DNA of 64,000 nucleotides. It comes from Azospirillum ramasamyi (GTDB lineage: Bacteria > Pseudomonadota > Alphaproteobacteria > Azospirillales > Azospirillaceae). The stretch spans positions 215,001 through 279,000 of the forward strand of contig NZ_CP029829.1 in assembly GCF_003233655.1 (NCBI RefSeq), read 5' to 3'. Below the pieces are notes generated by a model that was not told the origin of the DNA, searched no databases, and saw nothing but the letters and a program-made list of their open reading frames with translations. The position numbers and the translations under genes were made by a program. Shown piece after piece: positions 25,691 through 34,433 of this stretch. The first letter of the stretch is position 1. Each line of letters starts with the position of its first letter.

Positions 25691-27178
25691 ATGAAGATGC
25701 CGGTGCCGGACAGCGGGGTGATCGCCCGCCGCCGGGAGATCGTGGAGGCGCTGCGCGCCATCGTTCCCGGCGAAGGCGTGATCGTCGACGAGAACGAACT
25801 GCGCGCCTATGAATGCGACGGCCTGACCGCCTACCGCCAATTGCCGATGGTCGCCGTGCTGCCCAGCACGGTGGAGCAGGTGTCCCGGATCCTGCAGACC
25901 TGCAAGGCGATGGGGGTGAAGGTGGTGCCGCGCGGCGCCGGCACCTCGCTGTCGGGCGGCGCGCTGCCGCTGGCCGACGGCGTGCTGCTCGGCATGGGCA
26001 AGTTCAAGCGCATCCTCGACATCGACTACGCGAATCGCTGCGTCACCGTGCAGCCGGGGGTGACCAACCTCGGCATCTCCAACGCGGTCGCCCATGAGGG
26101 CTTCTATTACGCCCCCGATCCGTCCAGCCAGATCGCCTGCACCATCGGCGGCAACATCGCCGAGAATTCCGGCGGCGTTCACTGCCTGAAATACGGGCTG
26201 ACCACCAACAACGTGCTGGGGCTGGAGATGGTGCTGATGGACGGCACCATCCTGCGGCTGGGCGGCAAGCATCTGGACGCCGGCGGCTACGACCTGATGG
26301 GCATCGTCACCGGGTCGGAAGGGCTGCTGGGCGTGGTGACCGAGGTCACGGTGCGCATCCTGAAGAAGCCGGCGACCGCCCGCGCGGTGCTGCTCGGCTT
26401 TCCCAGCAGCGAGCAGGGCGGCGACTGCGTGGCGGCGATCATCGCCGCCGGCATCATCCCCGGCGGCATGGAGATGATGGACCGCCCGGCCATCCACGCG
26501 GCGGAGGCCTTCGTCCATGCCGGCTACCCGCTGGATGTCGAGGCTCTGCTGATCGTCGAGCTGGACGGCCCGGCGGCGGAGGTCGACCACCTGATCGACC
26601 GGGTGGAGGCCATCGCCCGCGACAAGGGCGCCTGCTATGCCCGCGTGTCGAAGAGCGAGGAGGAGCGGCTGGCCTTCTGGGCCGGGCGCAAGGCCGCCTT
26701 CCCGGCGGTGGGGCGGATCAGCCCCGATTACTACTGCATGGACGGCACCATCCCGCGCAAGGCGCTGCCGCTGGTGCTCCAGCGGATGCAGGAGATGTCG
26801 GACCGCTGCGGCCTGCGCGTCGCCAACGTCTTCCATGCCGGCGACGGCAACCTGCACCCGCTGATCCTCTACGACGCCAACAAGCCGGGCGAACTGGAGG
26901 CGGCGGAGGCGTTCGGCAACGACATCCTGCGCCTGTGCGTCGAGGTCGGCGGCGTACTGACCGGCGAGCATGGGGTGGGCGTCGAGAAGCGCGACCTGAT
27001 GACCGACCAGTTCGACGAGGCCGACCTGCAGCAGCAGCAGCGGCTGAAATGCGCCTTCGACCCCGACGGTCTGCTGAACCCCGGCAAGGTCTTCCCCACG
27101 CTGCACCGCTGCGCCGAGCTCGGCCGGCTGCATGTCCACCAGGGGGAACTGCGCTTCCCCGACATCCCGCGCTTCTGA
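25691..27178 (+). CDS. glcD: Glycolate oxidase subunit GlcD (FAD)
   Basis: 495 residues, the usual size. The FAD-binding PCMH domain (about 50-230; VVPRGAGTSLSGGALP, GGNIAENSGGVHCLKYG) precedes the FAD-oxidase C domain with HAGDGNLHPLI and GVLTGEHGVGVEKR. GlcD holds the flavin that oxidises glycolate (or D-lactate) to glyoxylate, working with GlcE and the Fe-S subunit GlcF at the inner membrane. It starts the glcDEF operon, and glcE follows after 16 bp. Confidence 0.96.
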   Translation: MKMPVPDSGVIARRREIVEALRAIVPGEGVIVDENELRAYECDGLTAYRQLPMVAVLPSTVEQVSRILQTCKAMGVKVVPRGAGTSLSGGALPLADGVLLGMGKFKRILDIDYANRCVTVQPGVTNLGISNAVAHEGFYYAPDPSSQIACTIGGNIAENSGGVHCLKYGLTTNNVLGLEMVLMDGTILRLGGKHLDAGGYDLMGIVTGSEGLLGVVTEVTVRILKKPATARAVLLGFPSSEQGGDCVAAIIAAGIIPGGMEMMDRPAIHAAEAFVHAGYPLDVEALLIVELDGPAAEVDHLIDRVEAIARDKGACYARVSKSEEERLAFWAGRKAAFPAVGRISPDYYCMDGTIPRKALPLVLQRMQEMSDRCGLRVANVFHAGDGNLHPLILYDANKPGELEAAEAFGNDILRLCVEVGGVLTGEHGVGVEKRDLMTDQFDEADLQQQQRLKCAFDPDGLLNPGKVFPTLHRCAELGRLHVHQGELRFPDIPRF

Positions 27179-27194
27179 AGGGCCGCCGCTCGCC

Positions 27195-28376
27195 ATGACC
27201 ATCACCACCATGAAGCCGGAAAATGCCGCGCAGGCGGCCGACGCGGTGCGCTGGGCGCTGTCGGCCGGCGAACCGCTGGAAATTCTCGGCAGCGGCAGCC
27301 GCCGCGGACTGGGCCGCCCGGTGCGGGCCGGCCACGCGCTCGACCTGTCCGGCCTGTCGGGCGTCATCGCCTATGAGCCGGAGGAGCTGGTGCTGACGGC
27401 GCTGGCCGGCACGCCGATGGAGCTGATCCGCGCCATGCTGGCCGAACGCGGGCAGCATCTGGCCTTCGAGCCGCCGGAGGGGGGAACCCTGGGCGGGCTG
27501 GTCGCCAGCGGGCTGGCCGGGCCGCGGCGCATCTCCGCCGGTTCAGCCCGCGACCACACGCTGGGCATCGCCGGCATCAGCGGCCGGGCCGAGGCCTACA
27601 AGGGCGGCGGCAAGGTGGTGAAGAACGTCACCGGCTATGATGTGCCCAAGCTGATGGCGGGTTCCTTCGGCACGCTGACTGCGCTGACCGAGATCACGGT
27701 GAAGGTGCTGCCGGCGCCGGAGGACACCGCGACCTTGCTGCTGTTCGGGCTGGACGACGCGGCGGCGGTGGCGATGCTCGACCGCGCGCTGCGCAGCCCC
27801 TACGAGGTGTCGGGCGCCGCCCATCTGCCGGCGGCGGTCGCCGCGCGGTCGGGGGTGTCCGCCGTGGCCGGGGCGGGCGGGGCGGTGACGCTGGTGCGGC
27901 TGGAGGGCTTCGGCCCGTCGGTCGCCGCGCGCGTGACCATGCTGCGCGAGGAACTGCGGGCCGATGAGATGCTGGGCCGCGACGGGTCGCTGGCGCTCTG
28001 GCGCGAGGTGAGGGACGGGGCGGGGTTGGGGGAGGCGGCCGCCGACGGCCCCCATCTCTGGAAACTCTCGGTCCCCCCCTCCGCCGGCCCGTCCACCGTC
28101 GAGGCCATCCGCCGCACGCTCGACGTCGAGGTCTTCTACGACTGGGGCGGCGGCCTGGTCTGGCTGAGCGCGCCGCCCGATTCGGAAGCGACCATCCGCA
28201 GCGCCCTTTCCGCCGGCGGCCACGCCACGCTGGTGCGGGCGCCGGAGGCGGTGCGCGCCGCGACGGAGGTGTTCCAGCCCTTGCCCGAGCCGCTGATGGC
28301 GCTCAGCCGCCGCGTCAAGGAAAGCTTCGACCCCAAGGGCATCCTCAACCCCGGCCGCATGTATGCGGGGCTGTAA
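27195..28376 (+). CDS. glcE: Glycolate oxidase subunit GlcE
   Basis: 393 residues from the ATG at 27195. It has an N-terminal FAD-binding PCMH half (EILGSGSRRGLGRPV, PPEGGTLGGLVASGLAGPRR, GKVVKNVTGYDVPKLMAGS) and a short C-terminal cap ending FDPKGILNPGRMY. GlcE is a truncated relative of GlcD and an essential subunit of the complex. It lies 16 bp after glcD and 17 bp before glcF, consistent with a single transcript. Confidence 0.95.
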   Translation: MTITTMKPENAAQAADAVRWALSAGEPLEILGSGSRRGLGRPVRAGHALDLSGLSGVIAYEPEELVLTALAGTPMELIRAMLAERGQHLAFEPPEGGTLGGLVASGLAGPRRISAGSARDHTLGIAGISGRAEAYKGGGKVVKNVTGYDVPKLMAGSFGTLTALTEITVKVLPAPEDTATLLLFGLDDAAAVAMLDRALRSPYEVSGAAHLPAAVAARSGVSAVAGAGGAVTLVRLEGFGPSVAARVTMLREELRADEMLGRDGSLALWREVRDGAGLGEAAADGPHLWKLSVPPSAGPSTVEAIRRTLDVEVFYDWGGGLVWLSAPPDSEATIRSALSAGGHATLVRAPEAVRAATEVFQPLPEPLMALSRRVKESFDPKGILNPGRMYAGL

Positions 28377-28393
28377 CGGGAAGACCGAACTCG

Positions 28394-29719
28394 ATGCAAA
28401 CGAACTTCTCGCTGGCCCAGCTTGCCGATGCCGCGATCCGCGACTCGGAGCAGATCCTGCGCAAATGCGTGCATTGCGGCTTCTGCACCGCGACCTGTCC
28501 GACCTACACCATTCTCGGCGACGAGCTGGACAGCCCGCGCGGCCGCATCTACCAGATCAAGGACATGCTGGAGAAGGGCGGGCCGCCGCCCGACAGCACG
28601 GTCAAGCACATCGACCGCTGCCTGTCCTGCCTGTCCTGCATGACGACCTGCCCGTCGGGCGTCCATTACATGCATCTGGTCGATCACGCCCGCGCCCATA
28701 TCGAGGCGACCCACACCCGCCCGCCCGCCGACCGGGCGGTGCGCCACGTGATCGCGCGGGTGCTGCCCAACCCGCGGCTGTTCCGGCTGGCCCTGCTGGG
28801 GGCGTCCGTCGGCCGGCCGTTCCGCGCCATGCTGCCCAAGCGGCTATCGGCCATGCTGGCGCTGACCCCGGCCAGCGTTCCGGCGCCGAGCTACAGCGAC
28901 CGGCCCGGCGTTCACCCGGCGCAGGGGCCGCGCAAGCGGCGCGTCGCCCTGCTGATCGGCTGCGCCCAGCAGGTGCTGGCCCCGCAGATCAACGAGGCGA
29001 CCATCCGCCTGCTGACCCGCCACGGCGTCGAGGTGGTGGTGTCCAAGGGCGCCGACTGCTGCGGCGCCCTGACGCACCATATGGGCAAGGAGGATCTCGC
29101 CCACGCCGCCGCGAAGAAGACCATCGACGCCTGGACCCGGGAGATCGAAGGGGAGGGGCTGGACGCCATCGTCATCAACGCGTCGGGCTGCGGCACCAGC
29201 GTGAAGGATTACGGCCACATGTTCCGCGAGGACTCCGCCTATGCCGACAAGGCGGCGCGGGTGGCGGCTCTCGCCAAGGACGTGACCGAACTGATGGACG
29301 AAATCGGGCTGGCGCGCCCGGTGGTGGAGACCGGGCAGGCGGTCGCCTACCACTCCGCCTGTTCCATGCAGCACGGCCAGCGCATCAAGGAGCCGCCGCG
29401 CGCCCTGCTGCGCGCCGCCGGCTTCCTGGTGAAGGAGATCCCCGACGCGCATCTCTGCTGCGGATCGGCGGGCACCTACAACATGCTGCAGCCCGAGCTG
29501 GCGGGGGAACTGCGCGACCGCAAGGTCGCGGCGATCGAAAGCACCCAGGCGCAGGCGGTGGCGGCCGGCAATCTCGGCTGCATCACCCAGATCGCGTCCG
29601 GCACCGGCCTTCCGGTGGTCCACACGGTGGAGTTGCTGGACTGGGCGACCGGCGGCCCGATGCCGGACGCGCTGGCCGGGCGGGCGGCCTTCCGGCAGGA
29701 CGGCGCGCGGGCGGCCTGA
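28394..29719 (+). CDS. glcF: Glycolate oxidase iron-sulfur subunit GlcF
   Basis: 441 residues. Two 4Fe-4S ferredoxin motifs lie at about 25-35 (CVHCGFCTATCP) and 76-86 (CLSCLSCMTTCP), and two cysteine-rich CCG domains follow (GADCCGALTHHMG, HLCCGSAGTYNM). It carries electrons from the GlcD/GlcE flavin to the quinone pool. Third and last gene of glcDEF. No glcC regulator or glcB malate synthase is adjacent. Confidence 0.95.
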   Translation: MQTNFSLAQLADAAIRDSEQILRKCVHCGFCTATCPTYTILGDELDSPRGRIYQIKDMLEKGGPPPDSTVKHIDRCLSCLSCMTTCPSGVHYMHLVDHARAHIEATHTRPPADRAVRHVIARVLPNPRLFRLALLGASVGRPFRAMLPKRLSAMLALTPASVPAPSYSDRPGVHPAQGPRKRRVALLIGCAQQVLAPQINEATIRLLTRHGVEVVVSKGADCCGALTHHMGKEDLAHAAAKKTIDAWTREIEGEGLDAIVINASGCGTSVKDYGHMFREDSAYADKAARVAALAKDVTELMDEIGLARPVVETGQAVAYHSACSMQHGQRIKEPPRALLRAAGFLVKEIPDAHLCCGSAGTYNMLQPELAGELRDRKVAAIESTQAQAVAAGNLGCITQIASGTGLPVVHTVELLDWATGGPMPDALAGRAAFRQDGARAA

Positions 29720-29798
29720 CATCCGCCCTGGGATAAGGAAGGGACGGCGGAGGGGCCGGCCGGCGCGGGCGGAGCCGGGGGGTTTCATACCCCCACAA

Positions 29799-29828
29799 TT
29801 CTGTGTTTATCTGCGTTCATCTGTGTCA
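29799..29828. repeat. Dispersed ATCTGCGTTCATCTGTG-type repeat
   Basis: The block TTCTGTGTTTATCTGCGTT followed by CATCTGTGTCA is AT-rich against its surroundings and matches a short intergenic sequence that I recall from many unrelated bacterial genomes. It lies between glcF and pcs. Its function is unknown. Confidence 0.5.
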
Positions 29829-29931
29829 GAAGATCCGCCCGCTTCACCGCCTTCCGTCCCAGCCCCATTCCGTTCAGGTCATCGCCTTGTCCTTGCCACC
29901 GCCCTCCTCGCCACCCACGGAAAACATCGGC

Positions 29932-30639
29932 ATGAGCGCCGGCTACGGAATCACTCACCGCCTGTCGGCCTGGGGCGTCCACATCTTCACGGCCAGCGGC
30001 GCCGTTCTCGGGCTGCTCGGCCTGCTGGCGGCGGCGGCGGGCGATGCGAAGCTGTGCCTGATGTGGCTGGGCATCGCGCTGGTCGTCGACGGCGTCGACG
30101 GCACGCTGGCCCGCCGCGTCTCGGTCAAGCAGGTGCTGCCGGGTATCGACGGCTCGGCGCTGGACCTCGTCATCGACTACCTGACCTATGTCGTGGTGCC
30201 GGCGGTGTTCATGCACCGCTTCGGCCTGCTGCCGGACGGGCTGATCAGCATCGGGCTGGCCGCCTGGATCCTGCTGACCTCGCTCTACTGCTTCGCCAAT
30301 GTCGGGATGAAGAGCGGCGACAATTACTTCGTCGGCTTCCCGGCGATCTGGAACGTCGTCGCCCTCTATCTCTGGCTGCTCGACCTCAATCCCTGGTTCA
30401 ACGCGGCGGTGGTGGTGGTGCTGGGGGTGCTGACCTTCACCACGGTCAAGTTCCTCCATCCCTTCCGGGTCAAGGCGCTGATGCCGCTGAACATCGCGGT
30501 GACCTCGGTCTGGCTGCTCTGCTGCATCGCGCTCGTGGTGCTGGAGCCGGCGCGTCCGGGCTGGCTGTTCGGCCTGTGGCTGGCGACCTCGGTCTATTAC
30601 GCCGCCGTCTGCGCCTGGCGGAGCCTGCGCGGCCCCTGA
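29932..30639 (+). CDS. pcs: Phosphatidylcholine synthase
   Basis: 235 residues from the ATG at 29932. The CDP-alcohol phosphotransferase motif reads DGVDGTLARRVSVKQVLPGIDGS then LDLVIDY, with the D-G-x2-A-R...G-x3-D-x3-D spacing of this variant. About seven transmembrane helices. It condenses choline with CDP-diacylglycerol to make phosphatidylcholine in one step at the inner membrane, a pathway typical of plant- and animal-associated alphaproteobacteria. No choline uptake gene adjoins it. Confidence 0.93.
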   Translation: MSAGYGITHRLSAWGVHIFTASGAVLGLLGLLAAAAGDAKLCLMWLGIALVVDGVDGTLARRVSVKQVLPGIDGSALDLVIDYLTYVVVPAVFMHRFGLLPDGLISIGLAAWILLTSLYCFANVGMKSGDNYFVGFPAIWNVVALYLWLLDLNPWFNAAVVVVLGVLTFTTVKFLHPFRVKALMPLNIAVTSVWLLCCIALVVLEPARPGWLFGLWLATSVYYAAVCAWRSLRGP

Positions 30640-30737
30640 TCCGCGGAATTCCCGGGTTGGGGAACAGCTTTGCGTGACGGGCGTTGCCTGGACGGCAAGT
30701 CCAACGGCACACCCGGCGCAGCAGAGAGGATTCCGCC

Positions 30738-31478
30738 TTGGCCACGGCTCATCCGATCCGGATCGGCACCGCCGGCTGGAGCATCCCCAAGCCGTCCGCC
30801 CCGGCCTTTCCCGCCGACGGCACCCATCTGGAGCGCACCGCCCGCGTCATGGCGATGACCGAGGTGAACAGCAGCTTCTACCGTCCGCACAAGCCCGAGA
30901 CCTGGGCGCGCTGGGCCGCCTCCACCCCGCCCGATTTCCGCTTCGCGGTCAAACTGCCCAAGGCGATCAGCCACGAGGCCCGGCTGGCCGGCGCCGACGC
31001 GGCGCTCGACCGCTTCCTGTCCGAAGCGGGGATGCTGGGCGACCGCTTCGGCCCGCTGCTGGTCCAGCTTCCGCCCAGCCTGCGCTTCGACCGCGCGGTG
31101 GCCGAGGATTTCTTCGCGCTGCTGCGCGCCCGCTTCGACGGCGACGTGGTGTGCGAGCCGCGCCATGCCTCCTGGTTCGCCGATGGGGCCGACTCCCTGC
31201 TGGCCGCCCACCGCGTCGCCCGTGTCGCGGCCGATCCCGCTCCGGTGCCGGGGGCCGGCGAGCCCGGCGGCTGGGACGGCCTGCGCTACTGGCGGCTGCA
31301 CGGATCGCCGGTCATCTACCGCTCCGCCTACGAGCCGGCGGCGTTGGACGCGCTGACCGACCGGCTCCGGGCCGAGGCGGCGTCGCGGCCGGTCTGGTGC
31401 GTTTTCGACAACACCGCCGAATTCCACGCCCTGGACGACGCGCTGGCGACGATGGAGCGGTTGCGCGCCCCGTCATAG
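30738..31478 (+). CDS. DUF72-family protein
   Basis: 246 residues from a TTG at 30738, preceded by GAGAGGA at 7 nt; the frame is also open from 30684. Family blocks include IRIGTAGWSIPK, EVNSSFYRPHKPETWARWA, VKLPKAISHEARL and CVFDNTAEFHAL. DUF72 proteins adopt a TIM barrel; some relatives are described as nucleases or metal-dependent hydrolases, but no function is established for this one. It appears cytosolic. It lies 98 bp after pcs, on the same strand. Confidence 0.88.
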   Translation: MATAHPIRIGTAGWSIPKPSAPAFPADGTHLERTARVMAMTEVNSSFYRPHKPETWARWAASTPPDFRFAVKLPKAISHEARLAGADAALDRFLSEAGMLGDRFGPLLVQLPPSLRFDRAVAEDFFALLRARFDGDVVCEPRHASWFADGADSLLAAHRVARVAADPAPVPGAGEPGGWDGLRYWRLHGSPVIYRSAYEPAALDALTDRLRAEAASRPVWCVFDNTAEFHALDDALATMERLRAPS

Positions 31479-31587
31479 GCCCATTTATTATTGGAGAATC
31501 CCCCCGCACGCCCGAGACAGTGCATCGTTGCAAGGCTATCTTGCCGCAAAACGCCCCCAATAGGCGGGGCAACCGCGTGCAGGTGGT

Positions 31588-34350
31588 ATGGTTATGGAGT
31601 TCGTCGTCCTCGTTCTGATCGCCGGCATCATCTTCCACCGGCTGGACCGGCGGCTGAAGGTGCAGGAGGCGGAAATCGCCGCGTTGCGCGACCGGTTGGA
31701 CAGGGCATTGGCCGGCGCCGCCCCCCTGCAGGCATCCCGATCCGCCGAGGCCGGGGCGATTGACGAAGCCACGACCGAGCAAATCCCCGAACCCGTCCTC
31801 GCCGCCGAAGCGGCTCCCCCGCCGGAAGAGGCTGTGCAGCCGGGGTCGCCGGAACCCGCCGCGACACCGCCCGCCGCGCCGGCGCGGGCGGGCTGGCGCG
31901 AACTGGAGGAATCGCTGGCCTCGCGCTGGCTGATCTGGCTCGGCGGCGGCACCATGGCGCTGGCCGCGGCCTTCTTCATCAAGCTGTCGGTGGAGCATGG
32001 CTGGCTCGGGCCGGGCGTGCGGGTGGCGCTGGGGCTGCTCGCCGGTTTCGGGCTGATGGTGGGCGGCGAATGGCTGCGCCGCCGGCCGGCCCAGCGCGCC
32101 GTCGCGGCGCTCCGCCCCGATTACGTGCCGCCGGCCCTGACCGCCGCCGGCCTGTTCACCGCCTTCGCCAGCGTCTATGGCGGCTTCGCCCTGTTCGACC
32201 TGTTCGCTCCGCTGGTCGCCTTCGCTCTGCTGGCGGCGCTGTCGCTGGTCGGCATCGGGCTGTCGCTGCTGCAGGGGCCGTTCATCGCCGCGTTGGGGCT
32301 GCTGGCCGGCTATGTCACGCCGCTGCTGATACCGTCCGACAACCCCGACGCCTGGGGCCTGTTCGCCTATCTGCTGGCGCTGAACGGCGCCGGCATGGCG
32401 GTGGTGCTGTATCGCCGCTGGCACTGGCTCGGCTGGGGAGCGCTGGCCGGCGCGGCGCTCTGGCCGCTGGTGTGGATGATCGACCCGTGGCGCAGCGGCG
32501 ACGCGCTGCCGACCGGCATCTACCTGCTGCTGACCTCGGCCCTCTTCCTTGTTCCGGCCATGCTGGGCGTGGTCGCGGGCACCGCGGAGGACCGGCTGGC
32601 GGAGCCGGCCCCCGCCACCGGCTGGCGCCGGGCGCTGCCCGACTGGATCCGGCGCAAGCGGCGCCACCCCGCCGACCGGCTGGCGATGACGGCGATGCAG
32701 GCGTTCGGGGTGCTGGTCGCCGCCGTGACCTGGAGCGACGGTCACGACGCCGTGTCGCTGGCCGTCCTCACCCTGTTCGCGCTCCTCGCCATGGCCGCCG
32801 GCCGGCGCACCGAGCGGATCGCCGGGGCCGCCTGGATCGCGGCGCTGACGGTGCTGCTGTCGCTGGCGCCCTGGAGCCTGCCCTATGTCCCGTCCGGCCC
32901 GCCGCCGCTGACTGCGGAGGGCCAGCCGCTGATCGTTGCCGATCCGGCCGGCTACCCGGCGGAGGTCGCTCGCTTCCTGTGGGTGGCGGGCGGCTTCGCG
33001 GCGCTGTTCGGCATCGGCGGTTTCGCCGCGCTGTGGGGCGCCCGCCGGGCGGCGCTGTGGGCGTCGCTGTCGGCCCTGGCGCCGCTCGCCCTGCTGACGC
33101 TGGCCTATGCCCAGGTGACGCCGCCGGAGACCGCCATCGGCTGGCCGGCCGCGGCCCTCGCGCTGGCGGCCCTGCTGGTCGCCGGCACCACACCGCTGGC
33201 CCGCCACCGCCACCGGCCTGGGGCCGCGCTCGGGCTGGCCGCCTTCGCCGCCGGGGCGAGCGGCGCCATCGCGCTGGGCGCCACCATGACCCTGCAGGAG
33301 GCGTGGCTGACCGTGGCGCTTGCGGCGCAGGTGCCGGTGCTGGCCTGGCTGGAGCGGCGGATGAACCTGCGCGAACTGCGCGGGGTCGCGCTGCTGGTGG
33401 CGGCCGCCGTGCTGGTGCGCCTGGCGATCAACCCCTATGTGCTGGATTACCAAGGCTATGCCTGGATCGCCTACGGCTATGGCCTGCCGGCGCTGGGCTT
33501 CCTGGTGGCGGCGCGCCTGATGAGGACGGCGCCGGATGCCCAGGGAAACATTGGAAGCGGCGACGATCTGGTGGTGATGGTGCTGGAGGCCGGCGCCCTG
33601 ATCTTCACCACCCTGATGCTGTCGCTGGGCATCCATCGCTGGATGGCCGGCAGCCTGGAGGCGGCGCCGTCCGGCCTGACCGAGGTGGCGCTGCACACCC
33701 TGTCCTGGCTGGGGCTCGCCCTTCTGCTGGCGGCGGACCGGCGGTGGAGCGCGCGGCCCGTGGCGGTGTGGGGCCGGCGCCTGCTGGTCCTGCTGGCCGC
33801 GGCCACCGCCTTCTTCCTGCAACTGCTGGGGCTGAACCCGCTGTGGAATTTCGAATGGGTCGGCAGCTGGCCGGTGGTCAACCGGCTGCTGCTGGCCTAT
33901 GGCGCGCCGGCCGTGCTGCTGCTGCTCTACCTGTGGTACGATCCGCCGCCGTCGCGCGTGCTGCGGAGCGCCGCGCCGGTCCTGCCGATGCTGCTGATCG
34001 CCGCCAACCTCGCGCTGGAGATCCGCCGCGCCTTCCAGGGGCCGGTGCTGAGCGGCTACGGCATGTCGGATGCCGAATGGTACAGCTATTCCGTCGGCTT
34101 CCTGCTGTTCGCGGTGGCGATGCTGGTGGCGGGCATCCGCTTCGGCTGGGGCTGGATGCGTCATGCCGGGCTGGTTCTGGTGCTGGCGGTGGTCGCCAAG
34201 GTGTTCCTCAGCGACATGTCGGACCTGGAGGGGATGTACCGCGTCGCCTCCTTCCTCGGCCTCGGCGTCTCGCTGGTCGGCATCGGCTGGCTGTACCAGC
34301 GCCTTCTGCGCCCGCCCGCCGACAATCCGTTGGACCAACGGATTCATTGA
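31588..34350 (+). CDS. DUF2339 large polytopic membrane protein
   Basis: 920 residues. A single N-terminal hydrophobic segment is followed by a short coiled coil (LKVQEAEIAALRDRLDRAL) and an acidic Pro/Ala-rich linker to about residue 110. The rest holds well over twenty hydrophobic segments arranged as tandem blocks, as in the DUF2339 family (E. coli-type relatives about 850-900). No catalytic motif is seen. The function is unknown; an envelope role is plausible. ATGs occur at 31588 and 31594. The downstream dehydrogenase gene is 83 bp away. Confidence 0.88.
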   Translation: MVMEFVVLVLIAGIIFHRLDRRLKVQEAEIAALRDRLDRALAGAAPLQASRSAEAGAIDEATTEQIPEPVLAAEAAPPPEEAVQPGSPEPAATPPAAPARAGWRELEESLASRWLIWLGGGTMALAAAFFIKLSVEHGWLGPGVRVALGLLAGFGLMVGGEWLRRRPAQRAVAALRPDYVPPALTAAGLFTAFASVYGGFALFDLFAPLVAFALLAALSLVGIGLSLLQGPFIAALGLLAGYVTPLLIPSDNPDAWGLFAYLLALNGAGMAVVLYRRWHWLGWGALAGAALWPLVWMIDPWRSGDALPTGIYLLLTSALFLVPAMLGVVAGTAEDRLAEPAPATGWRRALPDWIRRKRRHPADRLAMTAMQAFGVLVAAVTWSDGHDAVSLAVLTLFALLAMAAGRRTERIAGAAWIAALTVLLSLAPWSLPYVPSGPPPLTAEGQPLIVADPAGYPAEVARFLWVAGGFAALFGIGGFAALWGARRAALWASLSALAPLALLTLAYAQVTPPETAIGWPAAALALAALLVAGTTPLARHRHRPGAALGLAAFAAGASGAIALGATMTLQEAWLTVALAAQVPVLAWLERRMNLRELRGVALLVAAAVLVRLAINPYVLDYQGYAWIAYGYGLPALGFLVAARLMRTAPDAQGNIGSGDDLVVMVLEAGALIFTTLMLSLGIHRWMAGSLEAAPSGLTEVALHTLSWLGLALLLAADRRWSARPVAVWGRRLLVLLAAATAFFLQLLGLNPLWNFEWVGSWPVVNRLLLAYGAPAVLLLLYLWYDPPPSRVLRSAAPVLPMLLIAANLALEIRRAFQGPVLSGYGMSDAEWYSYSVGFLLFAVAMLVAGIRFGWGWMRHAGLVLVLAVVAKVFLSDMSDLEGMYRVASFLGLGVSLVGIGWLYQRLLRPPADNPLDQRIH

Positions 34351-34433
34351 CAGGCCGCGCCGGGAACGCTCCCATACGGTGAAGGATGGGCCAGGGATGA
34401 ACCCGGCCCGGCATCACCGGAGGAGCAGCGCTC

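Noticed and set aside
31312..34347. A 1,011-codon minus-strand frame opposite the DUF2339 gene
   Set aside because: It is the GC-driven mirror frame of a real membrane protein; its Gln/Arg/Gly-rich translation has no domain and the plus strand has clear hydrophobic periodicity.
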